Assembly: GCF_000308435.1 (NCBI RefSeq)
Contig: NZ_BAFR01000170.1
Location: 1-64,000, forward strand
Length of the DNA stretch: 64,000 bases
Direction of reading: 5' to 3'
Source: Nocardia araoensis NBRC 100135
GTDB taxonomy: Bacteria; Actinomycetota; Actinomycetes; Mycobacteriales; Mycobacteriaceae
This document shows, piece by piece, positions 21,326 through 30,101 of the stretch. Every line of letters begins with the position of its first letter. The stretch's first letter is position 1. Under the pieces are notes generated by a model, which saw nothing but the letters and a program-made list of their open reading frames with translations, was not told the origin of the DNA and searched no databases. The translations under genes and the position numbers were made by a program.

Positions 21326-22135
21326 TCAGGGGAGGGAGTCGACGGACAGCGCGCCGGGCTTTGCGCTCACCAGGCTGCGGTCCGGGATCGACTGCCAGCG
21401 GGGGTCGTCGTCGAACGGTTCGGAGGAAACGAGGGCGAAATCGTCGGTGACCAGCACCGACAGCGAGTGGTAGCAGGTGGTCGCCCACAGCTGCGCGCCA
21501 TCGGAGAGCAGCAGGTTCAGCCGTGCTTCCGGCGCCCGGTCGAGGATCGCGGAGACCAGCAGCCGCAGTGCCGCAGGTGCCGCCGACCACTCGCCGTCCG
21601 GTGCGCTGGTGGACAGCAGATCGCACAGCAGCACCCAGAGCGTGGCCGCGTCGGTCGCGGATTCCGCCTCCAGTAGCCGCGCCGGAGTGAACAGATCCTC
21701 GGCGCCGAGTTCGGTCGCGATGAGCGCGAATTCGGCCGCCACGCCGGTCAGGGTGCGGCGCCAGTCCGGCACCACGCCGTTGTGGCTGAACGCCCAGCGG
21801 TCGCGGGTGAACGGCGCGCACGCGGACCGCTCGATCGGCATGCCGATCGTCGCCGACCGCACCGCACCGAGCACCGCGGCGGACTCCAGTTGCGGAAGCA
21901 CCTCGTCCACGGCCGGGTCGGTCCAGATCGGCGCGGCATTGCGGTATCGGCTGACGGTGACCGTGTCGTCCTCCGCGACGCGCCACCATGCGACGCCGAA
22001 GCCGTCGGCGTTGATGGTGCCGCCGTGACGCATGTCGCGCGGCGCCCACGCCTGGGTGCGCAGCGAATGGGAGCCGAGGGTCAACATGTCCCCCACCCGC
22101 ACCGGCGGGCCGACGTAACCCAGGTGTCTACACAT
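21326..22135 (-). CDS. egtC: Ergothioneine pathway gamma-glutamyl amidohydrolase EgtC
   Basis: A class II glutamine-amidotransferase-fold (Ntn) hydrolase of 269 residues. It removes the gamma-glutamyl group from the sulfoxide conjugate made by EgtB. The start is set at MCRHLGYVGPP because the catalytic residue must be Cys2, exposed after Met removal; the frame stays open upstream to 22204 but that would bury the nucleophile. Other Ntn-family strings are NADGFGVAWW and SHNGVVPDW. It lies between egtB and egtD and must act after EgtB. Confidence 0.93.
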   Translation of the reverse strand: MCRHLGYVGPPVRVGDMLTLGSHSLRTQAWAPRDMRHGGTINADGFGVAWWRVAEDDTVTVSRYRNAAPIWTDPAVDEVLPQLESAAVLGAVRSATIGMPIERSACAPFTRDRWAFSHNGVVPDWRRTLTGVAAEFALIATELGAEDLFTPARLLEAESATDAATLWVLLCDLLSTSAPDGEWSAAPAALRLLVSAILDRAPEARLNLLLSDGAQLWATTCYHSLSVLVTDDFALVSSEPFDDDPRWQSIPDRSLVSAKPGALSVDSLP

Positions 22136-22216
22136 CCGCACCCGCCGGGGCCGCCGTCGCCGGGCGCGGACCGCTCGCCGCATGACCGCACCACCGCCCG
22201 GCACGACGGGCGTCGC

Positions 22217-23563
22217 TCACTCCCCTTCTCCCGGGCGCAGATCCCGCGCCAAGCGGAACCCGGCGAAGATCTGGCGGCGGACGGGGTGGTCCCAGTTGCG
22301 GAAGGTGCCGCGGCAGGCCACCGGATCGGTGCCGAAGGAACCGCCGCGCAGCACGCGGTAATCACCGCCGAAGAACACCTCGGAGTACTCCCGATACGGG
22401 AACGCGCGGAACCCCGGGTACGCCTCGAAACCCGATGCGGTCCACTCCCAGACGTCGCCGATCAACTGGTGCACGCCCGCGGGCGACGCGCCGGCCGGAT
22501 ACGCGCCCACCTCGGCGGGTTCCAGATGCCGTTGTCCGAGGTTCGCGGTGGCGGCATCGGGATCGGCATCGCCCCAAGGGAATCGGCGCGACGCGCCGGT
22601 GGCGGGATCGAACCTGGCCGCCTTCTCCCATTCCGCTTCGGTGGGCAGGCGCTTGCCCGCCCAGTTCGCATAGGCCTCGGCCTCGAACCAGCACACGTGC
22701 ACGACCGGCTGCCGCGGCCGCAGCGGGGTCATCACCCCGAACACCCGCCGCCACCAGTGCCCGGACGGATCGCGCTCCCAGAACTGCGGCGCGACCAGGC
22801 CGGCCTCGACGCGATGCGCCCAGCCGCGTTCGGACCAGAGTTCGGGGCGCTCGTAGCCGCCGTCGTCGACGAAGGCCAGGTACTGCTCGTTGGTGACCGG
22901 TGCGGCGTCGATCGCGAAACCGGCCACTCGGACCGGATGGGCGGGACGCTCGTTGTCCAGCGCCCACGGGTCGGTCGAGGTGCCCATGGTGAATTCCCCC
23001 GCCGGGATGACGACTTCCCCGCCGACCGTCCCCGCCGCCGCCGGTGCGTCGACCCCGGACAGCACGGCGGCGCCCGCGCGCAACTGGTGGGTGGCCAGCA
23101 TGGTCTCGTCGTGCTGCTGCTCGTGCTGGGCGATCATGCCGAAGGCGAATCCGTCGTCGATCAGCGGACGGCCGCGCAGGTCGCTGTGCTCCAGCACGTC
23201 CAAGACCTTGTCGCGAACCGTGCCGACATAGTCGCGCGCCTGGGCGGGATCCAGCAGCGGTAGCGCGGGCCGATTCGCGCGGGCGTGTTTGAAGGCGTCG
23301 TAGAGTTCGTCGATGTCGGCCCGCACCGGGTCGCGTCCGCCGACATCGCGCACGAGCCAGAGTTCTTCCTGATTGCCGATGTGCGCCAGGTCCCAGACCA
23401 GCGGGCTCATCAGCCGGGAGTGCTGGGCCACGAGTTCGGCCTCGTCGACGCAGTCGGTGAGCGTGTGGGTGCGCTGCCTGGCGCGCGTGAGAACGTCGGC
23501 GATCCGGTCTCTGAGCTGTTCGGTGCCGGAGTTGTCGGTCGGGGCGGGATGGAAAGTGGTCAC
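22217..23563 (-). CDS. egtB: Hercynine oxygenase / ergothioneine sulfoxide synthase EgtB
   Basis: A non-heme iron enzyme of 448 residues that joins hercynine to gamma-glutamylcysteine with O2. The N-terminal DinB-like domain supplies the iron ligands, probably H61 (DLAHIGN) and H147/H151 in HEQQHDE. The C-terminal formylglycine-generating-enzyme-like domain follows, with VTNEQYLAFV, LPTEAEWEKAARF, GDVWEWT and VLRGGSF. The GTG at 23563 (VTTFHP) has GGAGA 8 nt upstream; the open frame continues to 24301 but only as a shadow of egtA. It lies 85 nt after the egtA stop. Confidence 0.95.
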   Translation of the reverse strand: MTTFHPAPTDNSGTEQLRDRIADVLTRARQRTHTLTDCVDEAELVAQHSRLMSPLVWDLAHIGNQEELWLVRDVGGRDPVRADIDELYDAFKHARANRPALPLLDPAQARDYVGTVRDKVLDVLEHSDLRGRPLIDDGFAFGMIAQHEQQHDETMLATHQLRAGAAVLSGVDAPAAAGTVGGEVVIPAGEFTMGTSTDPWALDNERPAHPVRVAGFAIDAAPVTNEQYLAFVDDGGYERPELWSERGWAHRVEAGLVAPQFWERDPSGHWWRRVFGVMTPLRPRQPVVHVCWFEAEAYANWAGKRLPTEAEWEKAARFDPATGASRRFPWGDADPDAATANLGQRHLEPAEVGAYPAGASPAGVHQLIGDVWEWTASGFEAYPGFRAFPYREYSEVFFGGDYRVLRGGSFGTDPVACRGTFRNWDHPVRRQIFAGFRLARDLRPGEGE

Positions 23564-23648
23564 GAGAAACGTCTCCGGGATTCGTGGGGGTCGGCGATTC
23601 GGGTGGCGGCGGCCTGCGGGGCCGGTGCGGCGCCGCAGCACGGCTGGT

Positions 23649-24971
23649 TCACGTGGCGACTCCAGGAAGCTCGGGGCTCGGGGCGTGTTCGAGGCCGTCC
23701 TCGGTCGGGGTGCGTCCGCGGTGACATCGTTCGGCGGCGGACTCGACGGCGCGGGCGGCCTCGTCGCTCGCGGTGTGCTCGGCCGCGAGGCGCAGCAGGG
23801 CGACCGCGCAGGCCCGGATGTCCGGATCGGCCAATCCGTACCGGGCGGCGTCGATCCAGCGACCGGCCAGCGGCGCCGCGATCGCACTCGCCTCCGCGAC
23901 CACCGAAGGGCTGGACATGAGCGCGTCGAACACGTGCACGGGAACGGTCCACCCGTCGCCGGGCTGCGCGTCGATATAGCGGACCTCCAGGTGGCCGGAT
24001 GCGCGCACCGGGGGGAACAGCGTGGTGAGGTGGTAGTCGAGATCGCCGGTATCGGGGCGGCGGCCCACCTCGTCGTCCAGCGCGCCGGACAGCCAGTCGG
24101 CGAAGGTGGCTCCGGGCGGCGCGGACCATTCCGCTTCACCGTCGGGCCGCCGCACGCACAGCAGCGGCACGTCCAGCGCCCATCTGGCGTACGCGGCCAC
24201 CGGGTCGCTCCAGTCCAGCACCGGCGGACGGGTGCGCGTGTTGTCCAACCGCAGCCAGGCCCGCATGCGCTGGGAAGCCCACGTTCCGGGCGGCGCGCCA
24301 CGCAGGGCGGGTGAACAGGCGAAGGCGGCCAGCAGCGCCGGGCCGACGGCGTACAGGGCGGTCCACCGCGCGATGACGTCCGCGCGATCGGCGCCCGCGT
24401 CGACGCTGACCTGAGTGGCCGCGGTATTGCACATCATCAGCTTGCCGAACGGCCCGATGCCGCCGAAGGAGCGCTCCATCGCGCGATAGCGCGGCAGTTG
24501 AAGCAAGCGTTTGGGGCGGCGGTCCGCGTCGGCGGCGACGGAAACGGTGCGGATGGACCGGGATTCGAGAAGTTCCCGCAACAGGCGGGCATCGTCGCGC
24601 AGCCGATCGCACAGCTGCGCGGCAGCGCCGTAGGGAGCGCTGGAGAGTTCGATCTGACCACCGGGTTCGAGGGTGACCCGGCTGCCCCCCGGCAGCGCGA
24701 GCGCCGGCGAATCAGGGGCGATGGACCGTGGTGCGTACGGTCCGAGAGCGTCCGCCAAGACGGACAGCTGCGGGCGCGGAGCGGCCGAGGGTCCCGACGC
24801 CGAACACTCACCGTGCACCGTGAGCCATTCGAGTTCGGCGCCGATCAGAGCGGGTGGTCCGAGCTTGAAGCAGACCCCGCCGATATAGGCTTCCGCCGCC
24901 GCGCGGGAGGACAGTTCTCCCTGCTCGGTGGCACATCCGGCCGACTCAGGACTCTCGAGCGTGACCGCCAT
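23649..24971 (-). CDS. egtA: Glutamate-cysteine ligase EgtA
   Basis: A 440-residue ATP-dependent ligase of the GCS2-like family that makes gamma-glutamylcysteine, the sulfur donor for EgtB. Typical features are IGAELEWLTVHG near residues 43-54, ETGGQIELSS-like LEPGGQIELS near 101-110 and the MCNTAATQVSVD block near 180. It is the first gene of the leftward egt run. The region upstream (24972-25148) is the divergent promoter shared with egtE. Confidence 0.92.
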   Translation of the reverse strand: MAVTLESPESAGCATEQGELSSRAAAEAYIGGVCFKLGPPALIGAELEWLTVHGECSASGPSAAPRPQLSVLADALGPYAPRSIAPDSPALALPGGSRVTLEPGGQIELSSAPYGAAAQLCDRLRDDARLLRELLESRSIRTVSVAADADRRPKRLLQLPRYRAMERSFGGIGPFGKLMMCNTAATQVSVDAGADRADVIARWTALYAVGPALLAAFACSPALRGAPPGTWASQRMRAWLRLDNTRTRPPVLDWSDPVAAYARWALDVPLLCVRRPDGEAEWSAPPGATFADWLSGALDDEVGRRPDTGDLDYHLTTLFPPVRASGHLEVRYIDAQPGDGWTVPVHVFDALMSSPSVVAEASAIAAPLAGRWIDAARYGLADPDIRACAVALLRLAAEHTASDEAARAVESAAERCHRGRTPTEDGLEHAPSPELPGVAT

Positions 24972-25148
24972 GCCAACCTCCAGTGGGCCCCGGGGACGTT
25001 GTCCGCTGTTCTTCGGTTATCGCCATTCGGCGCGGTGATATTCCGCTCCCGAGCCGAAATTCGGCTGCGACGATCCATCCAGCGTAGCCACGCCGGCCGA
25101 CAAGAAACCGACATGAAGCCGAACAATCGACCCGATAAGGTCGGCTCC

Positions 25149-26339
25149 ATGCTGGATGACGCGCGCGTACGAGCCGACACTCCCGGATGCGTGTCCGGGC
25201 CGGAACCCGGACCCGTTTTCCTCGACAGCGCCGGATCGTCGCTGCCGCCGCGGGTCGTCACCGACACGGTCGTCGCGCATCTGCTGCGTGAGGCGGAGAT
25301 CGGGGGTTATCGCGCGGCGAACGAGCGCCTCGACGATCTCGCCGACGTCAAGACCGCGATCGGCGCGCTGATCAACGCCGAACCCGAGAGCATCGCGCTC
25401 AGCGACAGCGCCACCCGGTCCTGGGCGGACTTCTTCTACTCGGTGCCGCTCGCGGAGGGCGACCGCATCCTGGTCTCCGAGGCGGACTACGCCAGCAATG
25501 CCATCGCCGCCCTGCAACGTGCCCGCGCCACGGGCGCCACGGTGGAGAGGATTCCCAGCGACGGCAGCGGGCAGATCGACCTCGACGCGCTGGAAGCGCT
25601 GGTCGACGAGCGGGTCAAGCTGGTCTCGGTGCTGCACGCGCCGACCAACGGCGGGCTGGTGAACCCCGCCGCCGAGGCGACCAGGATCGCGCACTCGGTC
25701 GGCGCGCTGGTGCTGCTCGACGCCTGTCAGTCCGCCGGGCAGCTGCCCCTGGACGTCGCCGAACTCGGCGTCGACGCCTTGTCGGCCACGGGTCGCAAGT
25801 GGCTGCGCGGTCCGCGCGGCACCGGGTTCCTGTATCTGCGGCCGGAGTTGGCGCGCTCGATGGAGCCGGGACGGCTCGACCTGCACAGCGCGGAATGGAC
25901 CGGCCCGCACGACTACCGGCTCGCGCCGGACGCCAGTCGCTTCGAGTTCTGGGAATGCGACGTCGCTGCCCGCCTCGGCCTGGGCGCCGCCGTGCGATAC
26001 CTGCTCGAACTGGGCCCGGAGGAGGTCTACGCCGCGATCGCCGCCCGCGCCGAGCACCTGCGCAAGGCGCTTCCGGAGATTCCCGGCGTCACCGTGCGCG
26101 ATCTCGGCATCCGGCACAGCGGCATCGTGTCGTTCACCGTCGACGGCGTCGAGTCCGTCGAGGTGCGCGACCGGCTGCTGGCGCAGGACATCACGGTCAC
26201 GGTCAGCCACGCCGGTTCGACGCTGCTCGACATGACCGGCCGCGGTCTGACCTCCGTGGTGCGCGCATCTCCGCACTGCTTCGTGGGATTCGACGAACTC
26301 GACCGCTTCGTCGCCGCGGTGGCGCGGCTGCGAGCCTGA
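25149..26339 (+). CDS. egtE: Ergothioneine pathway PLP-dependent C-S lyase EgtE
   Basis: A 396-residue fold-type I aminotransferase class V protein. It cleaves the hercynylcysteine sulfoxide to ergothioneine. It has DSAGSSLPP near 26-34, VLHAPTNGG, the PLP-contacting LLDACQSAGQ at 189-198 and the Schiff-base lysine K217 in ATGRKWLRGPRGTGFL. The ATG at 25149 is chosen with AAGG upstream; an in-frame ATG at 25113 is an alternative and the frame is open much further. In M. tuberculosis and M. smegmatis egtE lies with egtABCD in one direction; here it is transcribed away from egtA. Confidence 0.9.
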   Translation: MLDDARVRADTPGCVSGPEPGPVFLDSAGSSLPPRVVTDTVVAHLLREAEIGGYRAANERLDDLADVKTAIGALINAEPESIALSDSATRSWADFFYSVPLAEGDRILVSEADYASNAIAALQRARATGATVERIPSDGSGQIDLDALEALVDERVKLVSVLHAPTNGGLVNPAAEATRIAHSVGALVLLDACQSAGQLPLDVAELGVDALSATGRKWLRGPRGTGFLYLRPELARSMEPGRLDLHSAEWTGPHDYRLAPDASRFEFWECDVAARLGLGAAVRYLLELGPEEVYAAIAARAEHLRKALPEIPGVTVRDLGIRHSGIVSFTVDGVESVEVRDRLLAQDITVTVSHAGSTLLDMTGRGLTSVVRASPHCFVGFDELDRFVAAVARLRA

Positions 26340-26349
26340 GCCGCGACGG

Positions 26350-26910
26350 TCAGGCCAGGTGCACGGCCAGTGCCCTGGCCAGCAGAGCCGCCGCGTCCGT
26401 TCCCGGGTCGACCAGGCGCAAGCTGCGGTTGGCCTGAGCGGTGGCGATGCCGTGCACATTCGTCCACAGGGCGATCGCGCGGTGACGCGGGTCTACCGCG
26501 CTCGATTCCGCCGCCGCGCCGACCAGCTCGGCGAATCGCGCGAACAGCGGCAGGCTGATCGACCGCAAATTCTCGCCGGACCCTTCGAGCAGGTCGTGCC
26601 GGAACATCAGGGTGAACATCTCCGGCCGCCGCGCGGCGAACTCGATGTACTGGACGCTCATCCGGGTCAGACGGTCGCGCGCGGCGCCGGCGTCCACCGC
26701 GGCGAACCGGTCCGCGAGGTCGGCGAAACCGCGCGCCGCGATGGCGGCCAGCAGTGCGCGGTGGGTCGGGAAATAGCGCCGGGGCGCACCGTGCGAGACG
26801 CCCGCGGCCCTGGTGATGACCCGTAGTCCCAGCCCGGCGGCGCCGACCTCTTCGAGCAGATCGACGCCGACGTCGACCAGTCGATCTCGCAGCGACTCGC
26901 TCTCGGTCAT
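26350..26910 (-). CDS. TetR family transcriptional regulator
   Basis: A 186-residue TetR-type regulator. The HTH is read in LRVITRAAGVSHGAPRRYFPTHRALLAAIAA, cut here as AAGVSHGAPRRYFPTHRALL (about 40-59). The C-terminal WHG-like domain includes FAARRPEMFTLMFRHDL. The ATG at 26910 is chosen; upstream codons to 26985 would run through the operators. One imperfect and two perfect copies of a 15-bp palindrome lie directly upstream, so it very likely represses itself and the divergent plsC-type acyltransferase gene. It is convergent with egtE. Confidence 0.9.
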   Translation of the reverse strand: MTESESLRDRLVDVGVDLLEEVGAAGLGLRVITRAAGVSHGAPRRYFPTHRALLAAIAARGFADLADRFAAVDAGAARDRLTRMSVQYIEFAARRPEMFTLMFRHDLLEGSGENLRSISLPLFARFAELVGAAAESSAVDPRHRAIALWTNVHGIATAQANRSLRLVDPGTDAAALLARALAVHLA

Positions 26911-26992
26911 GTGGACATTGTCTACGCCCACAGGCACGGGATCGCACGCCGGGCGTAGACAATGTCTACGCAATCGAGTAGACAATGTCTAC
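26911..26992. promoter_or_regulatory. Three-copy palindromic operator between TetR and PlsC genes
   Basis: GTAGACAATGTCTAC, with exact 7-bp arms around one base, occurs at 26955-26969 and 26978-26992. A third copy, GTGGACATTGTCTAC with one arm mismatch, abuts the TetR start at 26911-26925. The two perfect copies have a 23-bp period. Confidence 0.8.
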
Positions 26993-27013
26993 GCTCACTC
27001 TCCGGGAGGTCTC

Positions 27014-27685
27014 GTGTGGTACTCGCTGTTCAAGTACGTTCTGCTGGGTCCGCTGCTGCGACTGTTGGGCAGGCCCACGGTCGAAGGACTGGACAACATT
27101 CCGCGCACCGGACCGGTGATCATCGCCGCCAACCATCTCGCGGTGATCGACTCGCTCTACCTCGCCCTGGTCGTGCCCCGGCGGGTGACGTTCCTGGCGA
27201 AACAGGAGTACTTCACCGGAAAGGGCTTGCGTGGCCGGATCAATCGTTGGTTCTACTCGGTCTCCGGGCAGGTGCCGGTGGACCGGACCGGCGGTGACGC
27301 GGCCGCGGCGGCGCTGGCCGCCGCCACCCGCATCCTGGCGGACGGCGGGGTCTGGGCGATCCATCCCGAGGGCACCCGTTCCCCGGACGGGCGGATCTAT
27401 CGCGGCCGCACCGGCACGCTGCGGGTCGCCATGGCCACCGGCGCGCCGGTCGTTCCGGTGACCCTCTCCGGCACCGATCGGGTGAACCCGCGCGGCAGCC
27501 GTCTGCTGCGTTTCGGCAAGGTGCGCATCGCGTTCGGCGCGCCGCGTCGCTATCCGCCCGCCGAACAGCGCCATCTGGTGCGCACCGCCACCGACGAGTT
27601 GATGCGCGAACTGGCCGCCCGCTCCGGCCGCTGCTACGTCGATAGTTACGCCGCAACCTTTCCGACCGCCGTTTCACGCCCCTGA
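27014..27685 (+). CDS. 1-acyl-sn-glycerol-3-phosphate acyltransferase (PlsC family)
   Basis: A 223-residue membrane-associated acyltransferase that transfers an acyl chain to lysophosphatidate or a similar lipid. The catalytic HX4D is H41-D46 in NHLAVID and the substrate-binding PEGTRS lies at 118-123. The N-terminal VLLGPLLRLLG is a hydrophobic anchor. The GTG at 27014 has GGGAGG upstream. It starts 22 bp after the operator array bound presumably by the divergent TetR, so this lipid-acylation step is regulated by a ligand, perhaps a fatty acid or acyl-CoA (inference). Confidence 0.88.
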   Translation: MWYSLFKYVLLGPLLRLLGRPTVEGLDNIPRTGPVIIAANHLAVIDSLYLALVVPRRVTFLAKQEYFTGKGLRGRINRWFYSVSGQVPVDRTGGDAAAAALAAATRILADGGVWAIHPEGTRSPDGRIYRGRTGTLRVAMATGAPVVPVTLSGTDRVNPRGSRLLRFGKVRIAFGAPRRYPPAEQRHLVRTATDELMRELAARSGRCYVDSYAATFPTAVSRP

Positions 27686-27784
27686 CCTGCGCCCCTGGTA
27701 ATGGGGTTAACGGTGGGCCACTATGGCGTGATAGTTGGGGGAGGCCGGTTCCCGGCAACGGTTGGTGATGGAGGAGTTGGGACT

Positions 27785-29437
27785 TTGAGCAGATTCACCG
27801 ACGAGATGTATGCGACCGCGCAGACCTCCGAGCGCGGACTGGTGACCGGCGAGCCCGGCGCCCCGCTGCGGCGCACCTGGCCCGAGATCCACCGGCTCGC
27901 CCGGCGCATGGCGGGCGGGTTGGCCGAAGCGGGCATCGGACACGGCGACGCGGTCGGCGTGCTCGCGGGCATGCCGGCCGACATCGCTCCGGCCTGCCAG
28001 GCCGTCTGGATGCGCGGCGCGTCGATCACCATGCTGCACCAGCCGACCCCACGCACCGATCTGGTGGTCTGGGCGCGCGACACCGAAACCGTGCTGACCA
28101 TGATCCGGGCGCGCGCGGTCGTGCTCGGCGCGCCGTTCGAGGCCGCTGAGCCGCTGTTGCGCGAACGCGGCATCACGGTCGTGCGCATCGACCAGCTGCC
28201 CGACGGCCCAGATATCGATCCGGTGCCCACCTCGGAGGGCGATATCGCGTTGCAGCAGTTGACTTCCGGCTCGACCGGTTCACCCAAGGCGGTGCGGATC
28301 ACGCACGAGAACTTCTTCGTCAACGCCTACGCCATGTTCGACCGGGTGAAGTTCCAGCTCGACGACGACGTGATGGTGAGCTGGCTGCCCCTGTTCCACG
28401 ACATGGGCATGGTCGGATTCCTCAGCGTTCCCATGCAATTCGGCGCCGAAGTGGTGTGCGTGACGCCGCTGGACTTCCTCACCAGGCCACTGCTATGGGC
28501 GGAGCTGATCAGCAAATACCGCGGAACTGTCACCGCCGCACCGAATTTCGCCTATTCGCTGCTGGCCAGGCGGCTGCGGCAGGCCGACGACGGCGCTTTC
28601 GATCTCAGCAGCGTGCGGTACATGTGGAACGGCGCCGAACCGGTGGACCCGGACACCATGGAGGTCCTGGCCGAGGCCGGGAAACGCTTCGGACTCAACC
28701 CGATGGCGCTCACTCCGGTCTACGGCATGGCCGAGACCACGCTCGCCGTGTCGATCCCCGACCCCGGGCACGGACAGGTGCTCGACGTGATCGACGCCGA
28801 TCTGCTCGAGGCGATCGGCAAGGCGGTGCCCGTGCCGGAGGAGCACGGCCAACCGGCCAACATCCGGCGCTTGCCCACCCTCGGCTACCTGGTCGACAAC
28901 CTGGAGGGCCGGATCGTCGACAGCGAGCGTCAGCCGTTGCCCGCCCGTTCGGTCGGCGTGATCGAATTGCGCGGTCCCGCCGTGACTTCCGGGTATGTGA
29001 CGGTGGACGGCTTCCAATCGGCCCAGGACGACGAGGGCTGGCTGGACACCGGCGACATCGGCTACTTCACCGACGAGGGACTGATCGTGGTGTGCGGCCG
29101 GATCAAAGACGTGATCATCATGGGCGGCCGCAACATCTACCCCACCGACATCGAGCGCGCCGCGGCCAGGGTGGCGGGCGTCCGTGCCGGCAACGCGGTG
29201 GCGGTGCGCTTGGACGCGGGTCAGAAGCGGGAGAGTTTCGCCGTGGTGGTGGAGAGCGGCAGCCACCAGGATCCCGAAGAGGTCAAGCGCATCGAGCGCG
29301 AGATCGTGCACGCGGTGTTCGCCGAGGTCGGCGCGCGGCCGCGCACCGTCACCGTGCTCGGTCCTGGAGCGCTGCCGAAGACGTCCTCCGGCAAATTGCG
29401 CAGGGCCGCGACCGCGATGCATCTGCCGCGCGGGTAG
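27785..29437 (+). CDS. Acyl-AMP/acyl-CoA ligase, Pks16-like (FAAL/FadD family)
   Basis: A 550-residue ANL-superfamily adenylate-forming enzyme. The P-loop LTSGSTGSPK lies at 159-168, YGMAETT and the GDIGYF/GRIKDVIIMGGRN core follow, and the catalytic C-terminal lysine is in PKTSSGKLRR. MVSWLPLFHDMGM and TAAPNFAYSLL resemble fatty-acyl-AMP ligases. The start is placed at TTG 27785 (LSRFTDEMY), after GGAGGAG, because it lines up with my recollection of M. tuberculosis Pks16 (Rv1013), which also lies near pth. The name Pks16 is misleading: no polyketide synthase domain is present. Whether it releases acyl-AMP or acyl-CoA is not determined. Confidence 0.85.
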   Translation: MSRFTDEMYATAQTSERGLVTGEPGAPLRRTWPEIHRLARRMAGGLAEAGIGHGDAVGVLAGMPADIAPACQAVWMRGASITMLHQPTPRTDLVVWARDTETVLTMIRARAVVLGAPFEAAEPLLRERGITVVRIDQLPDGPDIDPVPTSEGDIALQQLTSGSTGSPKAVRITHENFFVNAYAMFDRVKFQLDDDVMVSWLPLFHDMGMVGFLSVPMQFGAEVVCVTPLDFLTRPLLWAELISKYRGTVTAAPNFAYSLLARRLRQADDGAFDLSSVRYMWNGAEPVDPDTMEVLAEAGKRFGLNPMALTPVYGMAETTLAVSIPDPGHGQVLDVIDADLLEAIGKAVPVPEEHGQPANIRRLPTLGYLVDNLEGRIVDSERQPLPARSVGVIELRGPAVTSGYVTVDGFQSAQDDEGWLDTGDIGYFTDEGLIVVCGRIKDVIIMGGRNIYPTDIERAAARVAGVRAGNAVAVRLDAGQKRESFAVVVESGSHQDPEEVKRIEREIVHAVFAEVGARPRTVTVLGPGALPKTSSGKLRRAATAMHLPRG

Positions 29438-29473
29438 GCCGCCCGTCGGGAGCGCCGGTCGCCGAACGGCTTG

Positions 29474-29941
29474 TCAGCGGTGGCCACGACGATCGGCGCG
29501 ACGTCCGACGGCTTGGACCGCCGGGAACTGCTCGGCGAAACCGCGCAGTAGTTCGAGCGCGCCGGTCATGGGTTTGCCGACCGTCAGCTCATCGATTGTT
29601 CGGTACAACCGCTCTTCGACGTCGGCCACCTGGGAAGCGAGTTGCTCTCCGGCCGGGGTCAGCGAGAGCATGATCCGCCGGCGATCGTCCGTCGCAGACT
29701 CTCGCTGGATGAGTTCCATGGCGACGAGGCGATCGACCAGCCTACTGGGACTCCCCCCGGTTTCGCAGACCAGAAGCTCCCCGAGTCCGGCGAGCGTCAG
29801 GGGTTGATAGTCGGCCAGCACCCGCAGGACCTCGGCCTGGGAAGGAGTCAGCCCCAACGGCCGCAGTTCGGCCGCGAGCATTCGATTACCTTCCCGCTGG
29901 ACAGCCAACACGAGGTAGCGCAACTCTTCGGCAGGCCGCAT
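29474..29941 (-). CDS. MarR family transcriptional regulator
   Basis: A 155-residue winged-helix regulator. It shows the MarR pattern LGLTPSQAEVLRVLADYQPL, the recognition region GGSPSRLVDRLVAMELIQRE and the wing DDRRRIMLSLTPAGEQL. GGAGG lies 7 nt before the ATG at 29941. A near-perfect 27-bp palindrome lies 35-61 bp upstream, and a related 36-bp palindrome precedes the neighbouring hydrolase gene, so it probably controls both itself and the hydrolase. The inducer is unknown; MarR ligands are often phenolic compounds. Confidence 0.88.
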   Translation of the reverse strand: MRPAEELRYLVLAVQREGNRMLAAELRPLGLTPSQAEVLRVLADYQPLTLAGLGELLVCETGGSPSRLVDRLVAMELIQRESATDDRRRIMLSLTPAGEQLASQVADVEERLYRTIDELTVGKPMTGALELLRGFAEQFPAVQAVGRRADRRGHR

Positions 29942-29975
29942 CGAAAGGCCTCCTCACCACGTGACTCATGTATTG

Positions 29976-30002
29976 ATGCCGTGTAATCAGATCACACGGC
30001 AT
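29976..30002. promoter_or_regulatory. 27-bp palindrome upstream of the MarR gene
   Basis: ATGCCGTGT and ACACGGCAT form exact 9-bp outer arms. The inner part is AATCAGATC, so one base pair in each inner arm does not match. It contains the nonamer CGTGTAATC, which is also found twice (as inverted arms) in the palindrome at 30852-30887. Confidence 0.7.
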
Positions 30003-30101
30003 TCAGCGGATGCGACCGGCCCCGACGCCGGGTGACACCGGCCGACAGTCCGGGTAGTGCGGCGGTTGCGGCACTACCCGTCGCCGGATCCGCCTGCTGA
30101 C

